A stretch of DNA of 64,000 nt from Comamonas suwonensis (lineage in GTDB: Bacteria; Pseudomonadota; Gammaproteobacteria; Burkholderiales; Burkholderiaceae_C). The stretch is from the NCBI RefSeq assembly GCF_012844455.2, contig NZ_JABBCQ020000007.1:62001-126000 (forward strand). The letters run 5' to 3'. The notes under the pieces are model-generated. The model did no database searches. It was not told the origin of the DNA and worked only from the letters and a program-made list of their open reading frames with translations. Positions 52,537 to 61,300 of this stretch are shown piece after piece; within the stretch, counting starts at the first letter, position 1; each line of letters starts with the position of its first letter. Position numbers and translations under genes: made by a program.

Positions 52537-53739
52537 ATGAAAGACGCAGTCATCGTTTCGACGGCACGTACCCCCATTGGCAAGGCTTACCGCGGTGCAT
52601 TCAATGACACCGAGGCTCCGGTGCTGGGTGGTCACGTCATTCGTGCGGCACTGAACAAGGTGGGTGTGGCGGGTGAGGATGTGGGCGATGTCATTCTGGG
52701 CATCGCTGCCCAGCAAGGCACACAGGGCTACAACCTGGGCCGCCTGTGCGGCTACACGGCGGGTCTGCCCGAGTCCGTGGGTGGCATGGTGATCGACCGC
52801 ATGTGTGCCTCGGGCCTGATGAGCATTGCCACTGCCTCCAAGAGCATCATGACCGGTGAGCTGGACATTGCCGTGGCCGGTGGTCTGGAGTCCATCTCTC
52901 TGGTGCAAAACAAGTACAAAAATTCGTATCGCGCCCAGTCCAAGGCTGTTCTGGCGGCAGAGCCCACGGCCTACATCCAGATGATCGAGACGGCAGAGCT
53001 GGTCAGCCAGCGCTACGGCATCAGCCGCGAAGCCCAGGATGAATACTCGCTGCGCAGCCAGCAGCGTGTGGCAGCCGCTCAGGCCAAGGGCCTGTTCGAC
53101 GACGAAATCGTGCCGTTGACCACCATCAAGCAGCTGTTTGACAAAGAAGGCAACGTCACCGGCACCGAAGAAGTAACGCTGACCCGCGACGAAGGCAACC
53201 GTGCTGAAACCACGCTGGAAAGCCTGGCCAAGCTCAAGCCCGTCTGGAAGAACGGTCAGTGGGTGCAAGAAGGCGAGTTCATCACGGCCGGCAATGCCTC
53301 GCAACTGTCTGACGGTGCCAGCGCCTGCGTAGTGATGAGCGCTGACGAAGCCCGCGCCCGTGGTCTGGCACCTCTGGGTACCTACCGCGGTGTGGCGGTG
53401 GCAGGCTGCCGTGCCGATGAGATGGGTATCGGCCCTGTGTACGCTATCCCCAAGCTGCTCAAACAACACGGCCTGACCGTGGGTGATATTGGTCTGTGGG
53501 AAATTAACGAAGCCTTCGCCTGCCAGGTTATCTACAGCCGCGATCAGCTGGGTATTCCAGATGACCGCCTGAACGTCAACGGCGGCGCGATCTCCATCGG
53601 TCACCCCTTCGGTATGTCGGGTGCGCGTCTGGTAGGTCACGCCCTGCTGGAAGGTCGCCGCCGCGGTGTCCGTTTTGTGGTGGTGAGCATGTGTATTGGC
53701 GGCGGCATGGGCGCTGCTGGCTTGTTTGAGCTGAACTGA
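52537..53739 (+). CDS. Thiolase (acetyl-CoA acetyltransferase family)
   Basis: 400 residues with C90 in [10 protein letters not shown], the His in [15 protein letters not shown] and the C-terminal Cys in [12 protein letters not shown]. Full-length and apparently active. It is followed 36 bp later by tesR, so the regulator and the last thiolase may share a transcript. Confidence 0.85.
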   Translation: MKDAVIVSTARTPIGKAYRGAFNDTEAPVLGGHVIRAALNKVGVAGEDVGDVILGIAAQQGTQGYNLGRLCGYTAGLPESVGGMVIDRMCASGLMSIATASKSIMTGELDIAVAGGLESISLVQNKYKNSYRAQSKAVLAAEPTAYIQMIETAELVSQRYGISREAQDEYSLRSQQRVAAAQAKGLFDDEIVPLTTIKQLFDKEGNVTGTEEVTLTRDEGNRAETTLESLAKLKPVWKNGQWVQEGEFITAGNASQLSDGASACVVMSADEARARGLAPLGTYRGVAVAGCRADEMGIGPVYAIPKLLKQHGLTVGDIGLWEINEAFACQVIYSRDQLGIPDDRLNVNGGAISIGHPFGMSGARLVGHALLEGRRRGVRFVVVSMCIGGGMGAAGLFELN

Positions 53740-53775
53740 ACTGCCTGAAACCAATCTTCAATTGAGGAGATGAGA

Positions 53776-55023
53776 ATGATGGACAGCGCTTTCGCAAAGA
53801 TGGGTTTTTCCACCTACACACCAAGCTCCATTGCCTGTGTGATGAAGGACGTGCCTATATTCGACACCCCCGTACCTGTACGGGTGGCGGCCGATGCTCC
53901 GTTCGTGACGGCCGAGCAATTCAGCGCGCTTATCAGCCAGCTGTACGAGGCCGCCATGGACCCAGAGGGCTGGAAGCCTTTTCTGGAAACCTTGCGCCTG
54001 CAACTGGGCGGCAACTACGCATCTCTGATCGTGCGCCCCGGCTCTGCCGACGATGTGGGTCTGATCGTCTCGGCCGCCGGCGACCGCCGCGATCTGGTGC
54101 CAAACTGCCCCAAGATCAGCATGAGCCCGTTTCGCAGCATGCCGACCGACCGCATCGTGACGGTGGGCGATGTGATGCCAGAGTCCGAGTGGCGCGCTTC
54201 GAGCTACTACAACGACTGGTGCAAGCAGTTGCAGGTCTTCCATGTGATGGCTGCCGACATTGTCACCAAGGACAGCTGCGTCTATGGCCTGCGTGTCACC
54301 AGACCCGAAGGTGCTCCGGCTTTCACCAAGCAGGAGCGCGCCTTTGGATCCATGATGCTGCCGCATATCAAGCGCGCGTTGAACCTGCATCTGTCCGTCA
54401 ATCAGGATCGCCAGGTCATCTCTCTCTACAGCAAGGCCACGGCCCAGCTGATGGTGGGTGTGGTCATCCTCGATCAGAACGGCAATGTGCTGGAATGCAA
54501 CCCCGCAGCGGCCAGCATTCTGGATATGCAGGACGGGTTGAAGATCACCGGCGGTGTGCTGGAAGCCAACTACGCCAACGACAATCGCAAGCTGCAGCGC
54601 CTCATCAAAGACGCGCTGATGCATACCCAGGTATCGCGTTTGTCGATGACCGAAGGCATGTCGGTGAGCCGTCAGTCCGGCCAGCTTAACTGGGGTGTGG
54701 TGGTGCAAAGCATTTCCCCCGACGAGTGGACCGAAGGCAAGCAGCGTCCCAGCGTCGCCGTCTTTGTGCGCGACACCGGTGGCAAGGCCGATCCGCCCGT
54801 CAAGCTGGCCCAGCAGCTGTTCCAGCTGACACCGGCCGAGACTTCGCTGGCGATTCAGCTGGCCAACGGTCTGTCGCTGGAAGAGGCGGCCGAAGCACTG
54901 AACATTCGCCGCAACACGGCTCGTGCTCACCTGCGCTCCATCTTCTCCAAGACGGGCGTGCGCCGCCAGACCGAGCTGGTACGCATCTTCCTCAACAGCG
55001 TTGCATGGCTGGGGAATAAATAA
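53776..55023 (+). CDS. tesR: TesR, LuxR-family regulator of steroid degradation
   Basis: The ATG at 53776 is favoured over 53770 because GAGGAG lies 6 bp upstream. 415 residues: the N-terminal half carries a sensor-like region (VVILDQNGNVLECNPAAASIL, PAS-like, about 235-330). The C-terminus is a LuxR/NarL helix-turn-helix: LTPAETSLAIQLANG, then SLEEAAEALNIRRNTARAHLRSIFSKTG. In C. testosteroni TesR (TeiR) is the positive regulator of testosterone catabolism. It is the last gene of the catabolic run, ended by a strong terminator, and is the likely binder of the boxes listed here. Confidence 0.85.
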   Translation: MMDSAFAKMGFSTYTPSSIACVMKDVPIFDTPVPVRVAADAPFVTAEQFSALISQLYEAAMDPEGWKPFLETLRLQLGGNYASLIVRPGSADDVGLIVSAAGDRRDLVPNCPKISMSPFRSMPTDRIVTVGDVMPESEWRASSYYNDWCKQLQVFHVMAADIVTKDSCVYGLRVTRPEGAPAFTKQERAFGSMMLPHIKRALNLHLSVNQDRQVISLYSKATAQLMVGVVILDQNGNVLECNPAAASILDMQDGLKITGGVLEANYANDNRKLQRLIKDALMHTQVSRLSMTEGMSVSRQSGQLNWGVVVQSISPDEWTEGKQRPSVAVFVRDTGGKADPPVKLAQQLFQLTPAETSLAIQLANGLSLEEAAEALNIRRNTARAHLRSIFSKTGVRRQTELVRIFLNSVAWLGNK

Positions 55024-55044
55024 GAACGGCTGCTGGAACGACCA

Positions 55045-55072
55045 TGAAAAAACGGGCTTTGGCCCGTTTTTT
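55045..55072 (+). terminator. Rho-independent terminator after tesR
   Basis: AAAAAACGGGC pairs with GCCCGTTTTTT around a TTTG loop and the run of T continues. It can also serve the convergent gene at 55103. Confidence 0.9.
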
Positions 55073-55102
55073 GTTGGCTAATGTAGGCGGATTCGAATGC
55101 CT

Positions 55103-55537
55103 TCAAAGCAGACTCATGGCCAGCCTTGCTGGAGATTCAAGCGCCGGGCTGCTCTTGTGCTGCGCTCTGTTCAGTCTTCTGGGCTGCCGGTACGAGCCTG
55201 TGGCACTGCAGGCTTCCAGCGCTTCGCCCAGCAACTCCAGTTGCCTGGGCCCGCGGACGTGAATGGCTGGGGGAGCGTCAGCTTCATCGATGAAAAAATT
55301 GACACGAAGATAGTCGTGCTTTGAGGCCACGTCGGCATAGAGCCCCAGCTCCGCCGCATACTTTTGCAGATCCTCAGCCCATTGCTTGAGCTGTAGCAGA
55401 TCAGGCTTGGGCCGTTTGCCCTGGCGGCCGTTGATCAGCATTTCGCGCAATGACGCCGGCAAACCCGGCAGCCGATTCAGTACAACGTTTCCACATACCT
55501 GTTTGACCCTGCCTCTGTTGCTGATCTTGCGTCCCAT
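55103..55537 (-). CDS. Small conserved protein, paralogue of the gene at 25522
   Basis: The ATG at 55537 is preferred (GAGG 5 bp upstream; starts MGRKISNRGRVK); longer in-frame starts lack support. 144 residues with LPGLPASLREM, WAEDLQKYAAELGL and LRVNFF, shared in order and spacing with the 104-residue protein of the island. It adds a basic N-terminus and a low-complexity C-terminal tail. Function unknown. It sits convergent to tesR. Confidence 0.6.
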   Translation of the reverse strand: MGRKISNRGRVKQVCGNVVLNRLPGLPASLREMLINGRQGKRPKPDLLQLKQWAEDLQKYAAELGLYADVASKHDYLRVNFFIDEADAPPAIHVRGPRQLELLGEALEACSATGSYRQPRRLNRAQHKSSPALESPARLAMSLL

Positions 55538-55849
55538 CACATCCTCTGAACTATGTCGACCGTGACTGAACTGCCGAGAATACCCTTGCTTGAGGGCCTG
55601 TTCTCTGATGAGCGTGACCGTAAGTGTCAGCAAGCTGGATTTCTCGTGAAATGCTTGCAGCCTGTTGCAAGTTGGGCGGCATATCAAGCCACTCTGGGCC
55701 AGGGATGAGTTCATCAGAGAGGCTGGCTGTTGAAAAACAGAGCTGCCAGCGCTTGTTATTCATAGATTTCAGAAGAAATACCTCTGAAGCCCAATGAAAT
55801 CAAGCGCAAGCAGCTTTCGTTTTGATAGCGGCTATCTCACCCCGCCGTC
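55538..55849. other. Intergenic region, nothing recognised
   Basis: 312 bp between two minus-strand genes. There is no frame with protein-like composition and no clear terminator; it probably contains the promoter of the 55103 gene. Confidence 0.5.
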
Positions 55850-57019
55850 TCAGGCGCAGGCCTTGGTCTCCCGCAGCGCTGCAATATCGACGGCGGCATA
55901 GCCTACGGATGCCAGCACGGCATCGGTGTCCTGACCTATCTTGGTGCCTGGTACAGGCCGGCGCGCCGGGGTGCGCGAAAAGCGCGGGGCGGGGGCGGGC
56001 TGGCGATGGGCTTTTCCGTCCACCTCCAGATCCATGAACAGATTGCGCTGGGCGTTGTGCGGGTGAGCGGGCGCGTCGGCCAAGCTCAGCACGGGGGCAA
56101 AGCAGACATCACTGCCTTCGAGCTCCGCGCACCACTGTGCCTGGGTCTTGTCACGCACGATGTCTGCAACGCGGTCCTTGAGGGCTGGCCAGTCGCTGGT
56201 CTTGTACTGGCGCTTGGGGTCTACATCGCCGAGGCCCAGTTTCTGCAGCAGCAGGGCATAGAACTGGGGCTCGATGGCCCCCAGTGTGATGTGCTTGCCG
56301 TCGGCGCATTCAAACACTTCGTAGAAGGGCGAGGTGTTGAGAAAGTGGTTGTGCGCGGGCTCATCCTGCCAGTAGCCCATGCCGCTGCGCATCTGGTGGA
56401 TCAGGCCGCTCATGGCGGTCACGCCGTCAATCATGGCGGCGTCCACCACTTGGCCTTTGCCGGACTGCTTGGCCTCGTGCATGGCGCACATGATGCCGAA
56501 CAGCAAAAACATGGCACCGCCCGCCATATCGCCGACGATGGTGGGCGGCAGCACAGGTGCCTGGCCGGGGCGCATGGAGGTCGCCATCACGCCGGTCAGG
56601 GCTACATAGTTGATGTCATGCCCTGCGGCTTGCGCCAGCGGGCCGGTCTGGCCCCAGCCTGTGACACGGCCAAAGACCAGGCGCGGCGCGCGCTTGGCCA
56701 CTTCCTCGGGGCCAAAGCCCAGGCGCTCCATCACACCGGGCCTGAAGCCTTCAATCAGTGCATCTGCAGATTCCAGAAGCTTCCATGCGGCTTCGCGGCC
56801 AGCTTCAGACTTGAGGTCCAGCGCGATGGACTTCTTGCCCCGGTTCTGTGCCATGCGCGGGTACTGGGATGCAGCCGCATAGTCGGCGCTGCGCTCAATC
56901 AGGATGACCTCGGCTCCCATGTCGGCCAGCATCATTCCCGCAAATGGTGCGGGGCCAATGCCTGCGAATTCAATGACACGCATGCCGGTCAGGGGGGCTT
57001 GAGGTTTTTCAGGGGTCAT
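55850..57019 (-). CDS. Alpha-methylacyl-CoA racemase (CaiB/BaiF family III)
   Basis: 389 residues; AAAGGAGACGAA precedes the ATG. The N-terminus VIEFAGIGPAPFAGMMLADMG and the catalytic pair H134 (AAGHDINYV) and D164 (IVGDMAGG) identify the AMACR/MCR group, which epimerises 2-methylacyl-CoA thioesters, including those of steroid side chains. It stands alone on the minus strand, divergent from the thiolase/FadB unit. A steroid-box-like ATGGACG lies 57 bp before its start. Confidence 0.88.
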   Translation of the reverse strand: MTPEKPQAPLTGMRVIEFAGIGPAPFAGMMLADMGAEVILIERSADYAAASQYPRMAQNRGKKSIALDLKSEAGREAAWKLLESADALIEGFRPGVMERLGFGPEEVAKRAPRLVFGRVTGWGQTGPLAQAAGHDINYVALTGVMATSMRPGQAPVLPPTIVGDMAGGAMFLLFGIMCAMHEAKQSGKGQVVDAAMIDGVTAMSGLIHQMRSGMGYWQDEPAHNHFLNTSPFYEVFECADGKHITLGAIEPQFYALLLQKLGLGDVDPKRQYKTSDWPALKDRVADIVRDKTQAQWCAELEGSDVCFAPVLSLADAPAHPHNAQRNLFMDLEVDGKAHRQPAPAPRFSRTPARRPVPGTKIGQDTDAVLASVGYAAVDIAALRETKACA

Positions 57020-57149
57020 TTCGTCTCCTTTTGTGGTGTGAGCGTTTGATCTTGCTGTGAGCTCTGCTTTTGACCCCGTCCATTTGAAGTATGTCCCGCT
57101 GCGTCGGAGTCAAAACACAGTGAGCTTTACAACAAAGTGCAGACGTCAA

Positions 57150-57537
57150 TCCCGTTCAGACTGGATGGAAAAGTGGCACTGGCTACACAGGGCGCATAGG
57201 TGGTGGTCAACGACTTTCATCAGGGCCGCGTAGAGAATGCTGCCGCGCAGCTGCGTATGGGCCTGTGCGCCTGCGGCACAGCCAAGGCCGCGGCCATCGG
57301 CTTTATCCGCAATCTGTCGGCTGATGTCGGCCCTCATGGCGTGACAGCCAATGCGCTGTCGCTGTGCGCCATGAACAACTGAGAAGGTTCCGAGAAAATT
57401 GCGAAGAAAGAGACGTCCTTAGGCCGCATCGGGTCGCCCAGGACGTGGGCGCTGCAGTGATCGATCTGGCCGCGACCGAGGCGCCATGGGTCAACGGCCA
57501 AGTGCTGCCTGTGAACGGCGGTGGCCTGGCCGCCTGA
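57150..57537 (+). pseudogene. SDR-family dehydrogenase pseudogene
   Basis: Conceptual pieces in changing frames: RLDGKVALAT, a stop, VVVNDFHQGRVE, then directly AAAIGFIRNLSADVGPHGVTANALS, another stop, then GRIGSP and, in a third frame, TEAPWVNGQVLPVNGGG. The central part with NNAG and the catalytic Ser is deleted, and there are two stops and a frameshift. It is a decayed copy of a 3-oxoacyl-ACP-reductase-like gene. Confidence 0.8.
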
Positions 57538-57742
57538 GCATCAAAGCTGCTCATCAACCGCTTTGCGGCTCTTGCGGCCTGTCATGCTTTTTGGTGTCTG
57601 ACGACACTGAAAAAAGTCACGCGGGCGACCAATTCAGGGCTGATATTGCGGTGAGCAGCTGCTTCGCACGCAGTTCAGGCGGGTTTTTGGGCTCGATGGC
57701 CGCTGGCGATGCATCCGAGCCGGTTTGGGGCCACTTTTCTCA

Positions 57743-57771
57743 TAGTCTGCCCCTAGTCTGAATCAAGTAGG
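57743..57771 (+). promoter_or_regulatory. Candidate steroid-regulon box, site 4 (thiolase promoter)
   Basis: TAGTCTG occurs at 57743-57749 and 57754-57760, 11 bp apart. The second copy continues AATCAAGTAGG, resembling the TAGTCTCAATGGACGATG box. It ends 67 bp before the thiolase start, the same distance as sites 1 and 2. Confidence 0.4.
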
Positions 57772-57838
57772 TTTGCCCTGAATGCGTATGGCAATCTGAA
57801 TAAGGATTCGACAACAACTTGGTGATGTGAGGTAGTCA

Positions 57839-59044
57839 ATGGAGGCTTTGATCTTTGACCATGTCCGTACCCCCCGGGGCAAGGGCAAACCGGATGGTGC
57901 GCTGCATGAGGTGACGCCGGTCTGGCTGGCAGCCCAGCCGCTGGCGGCACTGCGCGAGCGCAACCAGCTTGACACCAGCGTGGTGGACGACGTGGTCATG
58001 GGCTGTGTGGTGCCCGTGGGCGAGCAGGGCGGAAACGTGGGCCGCATGGCCGTGCTGCAGGCCGACTATGCGCAAAGCGTGGCGGGCGTGCAGCTCAATC
58101 GCTACTGCGGTTCAGGTCTTGAAGCCGTGAGCTTTGCCGCCGCCAAGGTCATGGCCGGGCAAGCTGACATGACGATTGGCGCAGGCGTGGAGATGATGTC
58201 CCGCGTGCCCATGGGCTCGGACGGCGGTGCGTGGGCACAAGACCCGCAACTGGCCAGCAAGACCTATTTCGTCATGCAGGGCATCTCTGCCGATCTGCTG
58301 GCATCGCTGCGCGGCCATAGCCGCCGTGATCTGGATGCGTACTCGGCAGAAAGCCACCGCCGTGCGGCCAGGGCCTGGGCAGAGGGACGCTTTGACCAAT
58401 CTGTCGTACCCGTCAAGGACTTTCTGGGCATGACGCTGCTGGAGAAGGACGAAACCATTCGCCCTGAAACGACCGTGGATTCGCTGGGCGCACTCAGGCC
58501 TGCCTTTACTGAAATGGGCCAGAAATACGGCTATGACAGCGTGGCACTGCAGCGCTATCCGCAGGTCGAGCAGATTCACCACCACCATCACGCGGGCAAT
58601 AGCTCGGGCATTGTCGATGGAGCAGCGGCGGTGCTGATCGGCACGGCAGAGGCCGGAGCCAAGCAGGGCATGAAGCCCCGCGCTCGCATTCGCGGCTTTG
58701 CCAGCATTGGATCCGAACCCACGCTAATGCTGGACGGCCCCAGCTACGCCGCCCGCAAGGCGCTTGCGCGTGCGCGCATGCAGCCCTCGGACATTGATCT
58801 GTGGGAGCTCAACGAAGCCTTTGCCACCGTGGTGCTGACCATGATGGAAGAGCTGAATATTCCCCATGACCGCATGAACGTCAACGGCGGCGCGATTGCC
58901 ATGGGCCATCCGCTGGGTGCCACGGGCGCCATGATTCTGGGAACGGTGCTCGACGAGCTGGAGCGCACAGGCAAGCGCACGGCGCTGATCAGCCTGTGTG
59001 TGGCCGCGGGTATGGGCTCGGCCATGATCATCGAACGCGTGTGA
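57839..59044 (+). CDS. Thiolase (FadA/FadI-like)
   Basis: 401 residues; C90 in NRYCGSGLEA, NGGAIAMGHPLGATGA and the C-terminal Cys in SLCVAAGMGSA. An unusual run of five histidines occurs near residue 245 (IHHHHHAG), in the loop domain. It is followed 17 bp later by a multifunctional FadB-like gene, so the two encode a trifunctional-type beta-oxidation complex for acyl side chains. Confidence 0.87.
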   Translation: MEALIFDHVRTPRGKGKPDGALHEVTPVWLAAQPLAALRERNQLDTSVVDDVVMGCVVPVGEQGGNVGRMAVLQADYAQSVAGVQLNRYCGSGLEAVSFAAAKVMAGQADMTIGAGVEMMSRVPMGSDGGAWAQDPQLASKTYFVMQGISADLLASLRGHSRRDLDAYSAESHRRAARAWAEGRFDQSVVPVKDFLGMTLLEKDETIRPETTVDSLGALRPAFTEMGQKYGYDSVALQRYPQVEQIHHHHHAGNSSGIVDGAAAVLIGTAEAGAKQGMKPRARIRGFASIGSEPTLMLDGPSYAARKALARARMQPSDIDLWELNEAFATVVLTMMEELNIPHDRMNVNGGAIAMGHPLGATGAMILGTVLDELERTGKRTALISLCVAAGMGSAMIIERV

Positions 59045-59061
59045 GAGAGGGAAGAGTCATC

Positions 59062-61224
59062 ATGACAACAGACATCATTCGCTATGCGGTGGACGCCGAC
59101 GGCATCGCCACACTGACGCTGGATTACCCCGGCAAGACCATGAATGTGATCGACCAGGCTTTCATGGACAGCCTGGACACCTGCATTGAACGCATGAAGG
59201 GCGACGCCACGGTGCGTGGCGGCATCATCACCTCGGGCAAGGACAGTTTTGTGGCCGGTGCCGACCTGATGGGCATGGAAGCCAATATCGATGCCATGGC
59301 CGATATGCCCATTGAGGAGCTGTTTGAATCCTGCGCCTCGCTTTCTAGGCTGCTGCGCAAGCTCGAAACTCTGGGCAAGCCGCTGGTGGCTGCCATCAAT
59401 GGCATGGCGCTGGGCGGCGGCTATGAAATCTGTCTGGCCTGCCATCATCGTATTGCTGCAGATGCACCGACCGTGATGGTGGGCCTGCCCGAAGCGCAAG
59501 TGGGTCTGCTGCCCGGTGCGGGCGGTACGCAGCGCCTGCCACGCATGATCGGCATTCTGGCGGCCTTGCCTTTCTTGATGGAGGGCAAGCAGCTGCAGGC
59601 CGTCAAGGCCCAGGAAGCTGGTTTGGTCGATGATGTGGTTGCGCCTGAGCAATTGCTGGTTGCGGCACGCCAGTGGCTGCTGGCGCATGACTCGGCCACT
59701 CAGCCTTGGGATGTCAAAGGTTTTCGCATTCCCGGTGGTGGCCCATTGGACCCGCGTGTGGCCCCGGCCTTTGTGGTGGGCAACACCCTGCTGCAGGCCA
59801 AAACCTTTCACAACATGCCAGCGCCGCTGTGCATTCAGAGCTGTATCTACGAAGGCTGCCAGTTGCCGATCGACAAAGGCCTGCGTATCGAGAGCAAGTA
59901 CATGGCCACGCTGTCGCGCAGCCCGGTGGCTCGCGGCATGATCCGCACGCTGTTTGTCAACAAGACCAAGGCCGAGAAGGGCATGCACCGGCCCGCAGGC
60001 TTTGAGCCATTTACATGCCGCAAGCTGGGCATGATGGGCGCGGGCATGATGGGCGCGGGCATTGCATTGGTGGCGGCGCAACGCGGCATCAAAGTGGTGC
60101 TGATAGACCGCGAACAGGCTGCAGCCGATAAGGGCAAGCAGTACGCTGAAAAGGTGCTGGCCAAGCTGGTGGGCAAGGGCCGCCAGACCCGCGAAAAAGC
60201 CGACGCCATTCTGGCGCGCATCACGCCCAGCACTGATTACGAACTCCTGCGCGACGCCGACATGGTGGTGGAAGCCGTGTTTGAAGACCGGGCCATCAAG
60301 GCCGAGGTTACGAAAAAGCTGAACGCCGTTCTGCCGCCGACCTGTGTGCTGGCCAGTAACACTTCGGCCCTGCCCATCAGCCTGCTGGCGCAGGCCAGCG
60401 AGCGCCCTGATTGCTTTATCGGCCTGCATTTTTTCTCGCCTGCGGACAAGATGCCATTGGTGGAAGTCATTCGCGGCAGGCAGACATCCGATGCCACGCT
60501 GGCCCAGGCGCTGGACTTTGTGGCCCAGCTCAAGAAGACACCCATCGTCGTCAACGACAAGCGCGGTTTCTTCACCAGCCGCTTCATTGGCGCGTTTGTG
60601 GACGATGCCATTGGCATGGTGGCCGAGGGCATTGCCCCCGCGCTGATCGAGAACTGCGCCAAGCATGCGGGCATGCCCGTGGGGCCGCTGGGCATCACCG
60701 ATGAGCTGTCCATAGATCTTGCCAAGCACGCTGGCGAATCGCAGGCCAAGGAGTTCCCTGAGGACTACAAGCAGGGCCGCTCGGTTCCTGTGATCAACAA
60801 GCTGTTTGATCTGGGACGTCTGGGGCGCAAGGTGGGCAAAGGCTTTTATGACTACGACGAAAGCGGCGGCAAGCGCATCTGGCCTGGTCTGGCTGAGCAT
60901 TACCCGCTGAAAAGCCTGCAGCCCAGCGCGCATGACCTCAAGCAGCGCATTTTGTATGTGCAGGCCGTGGAGGGCGCTCGTGCCATGGAAGAAGGCGTAT
61001 TGATGGCACCGGCCGATGGCGATATCGGCTCGATCCTGGGCGTGGGCTTTCCGGCCTACACCGGTGGGCCTTTCTGCTTCATTGATGGCGTGGGCCTGCC
61101 CCAGTTCGTCGCGGAAGCCGATCGACTGGCCGAGCTGTTTGGCGAGCAACTGCGCCCGCCACAGTTGCTGCGTGATATGGCGCTCAAGGGGCAGACCTTT
61201 TACGGCAAGACCGCAAGAGCCTGA
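59062..61224 (+). CDS. FadB/FadJ-like multifunctional enoyl-CoA hydratase / 3-hydroxyacyl-CoA dehydrogenase
   Basis: The ATG at 59062 gives 720 residues; a longer frame extends into the thiolase gene and is rejected. The N-terminal crotonase module has DSFVAGADLMGM and INGMALGGGYEICLA. The 3-hydroxyacyl-CoA dehydrogenase module starts at about residue 315 with a NAD motif (GMMGAGMMGAG), followed by the catalytic region SNTSALPI and GLHFFSPADKMPLVEVI. This is the usual length and order for FadB-type alpha subunits, which work with the upstream thiolase. Confidence 0.9.
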   Translation: MTTDIIRYAVDADGIATLTLDYPGKTMNVIDQAFMDSLDTCIERMKGDATVRGGIITSGKDSFVAGADLMGMEANIDAMADMPIEELFESCASLSRLLRKLETLGKPLVAAINGMALGGGYEICLACHHRIAADAPTVMVGLPEAQVGLLPGAGGTQRLPRMIGILAALPFLMEGKQLQAVKAQEAGLVDDVVAPEQLLVAARQWLLAHDSATQPWDVKGFRIPGGGPLDPRVAPAFVVGNTLLQAKTFHNMPAPLCIQSCIYEGCQLPIDKGLRIESKYMATLSRSPVARGMIRTLFVNKTKAEKGMHRPAGFEPFTCRKLGMMGAGMMGAGIALVAAQRGIKVVLIDREQAAADKGKQYAEKVLAKLVGKGRQTREKADAILARITPSTDYELLRDADMVVEAVFEDRAIKAEVTKKLNAVLPPTCVLASNTSALPISLLAQASERPDCFIGLHFFSPADKMPLVEVIRGRQTSDATLAQALDFVAQLKKTPIVVNDKRGFFTSRFIGAFVDDAIGMVAEGIAPALIENCAKHAGMPVGPLGITDELSIDLAKHAGESQAKEFPEDYKQGRSVPVINKLFDLGRLGRKVGKGFYDYDESGGKRIWPGLAEHYPLKSLQPSAHDLKQRILYVQAVEGARAMEEGVLMAPADGDIGSILGVGFPAYTGGPFCFIDGVGLPQFVAEADRLAELFGEQLRPPQLLRDMALKGQTFYGKTARA

Positions 61225-61300
61225 TGCAGGCTGAAGGGGTGGGCAGCGCTCGCCCCTGGTTCAGATATTCATCCGATAAATCAATCAATGGAGACAAGCC

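Larger units (their letters stand above)
57020..57838. other. Divergent regulatory region containing an SDR pseudogene
   Basis: 819 bp between the racemase (minus) and thiolase (plus) starts. A broken SDR occupies about 57150-57537. Boxes resembling the steroid motif lie at 57075-57092 (facing the racemase) and 57743-57771 (facing the thiolase). Confidence 0.5.

Noticed and set aside
58560..58600. Histidine run near residue 245 of the thiolase as a cloning tag
   Set aside because: It lies inside a continuous thiolase sequence in natural surroundings and is internal, so it is a native loop.
58744..61149. 801-codon open frame on the minus strand
   Set aside because: It runs antisense to the thiolase and FadB-like genes, has no family signature and reflects the high-GC codon pattern of the real genes.
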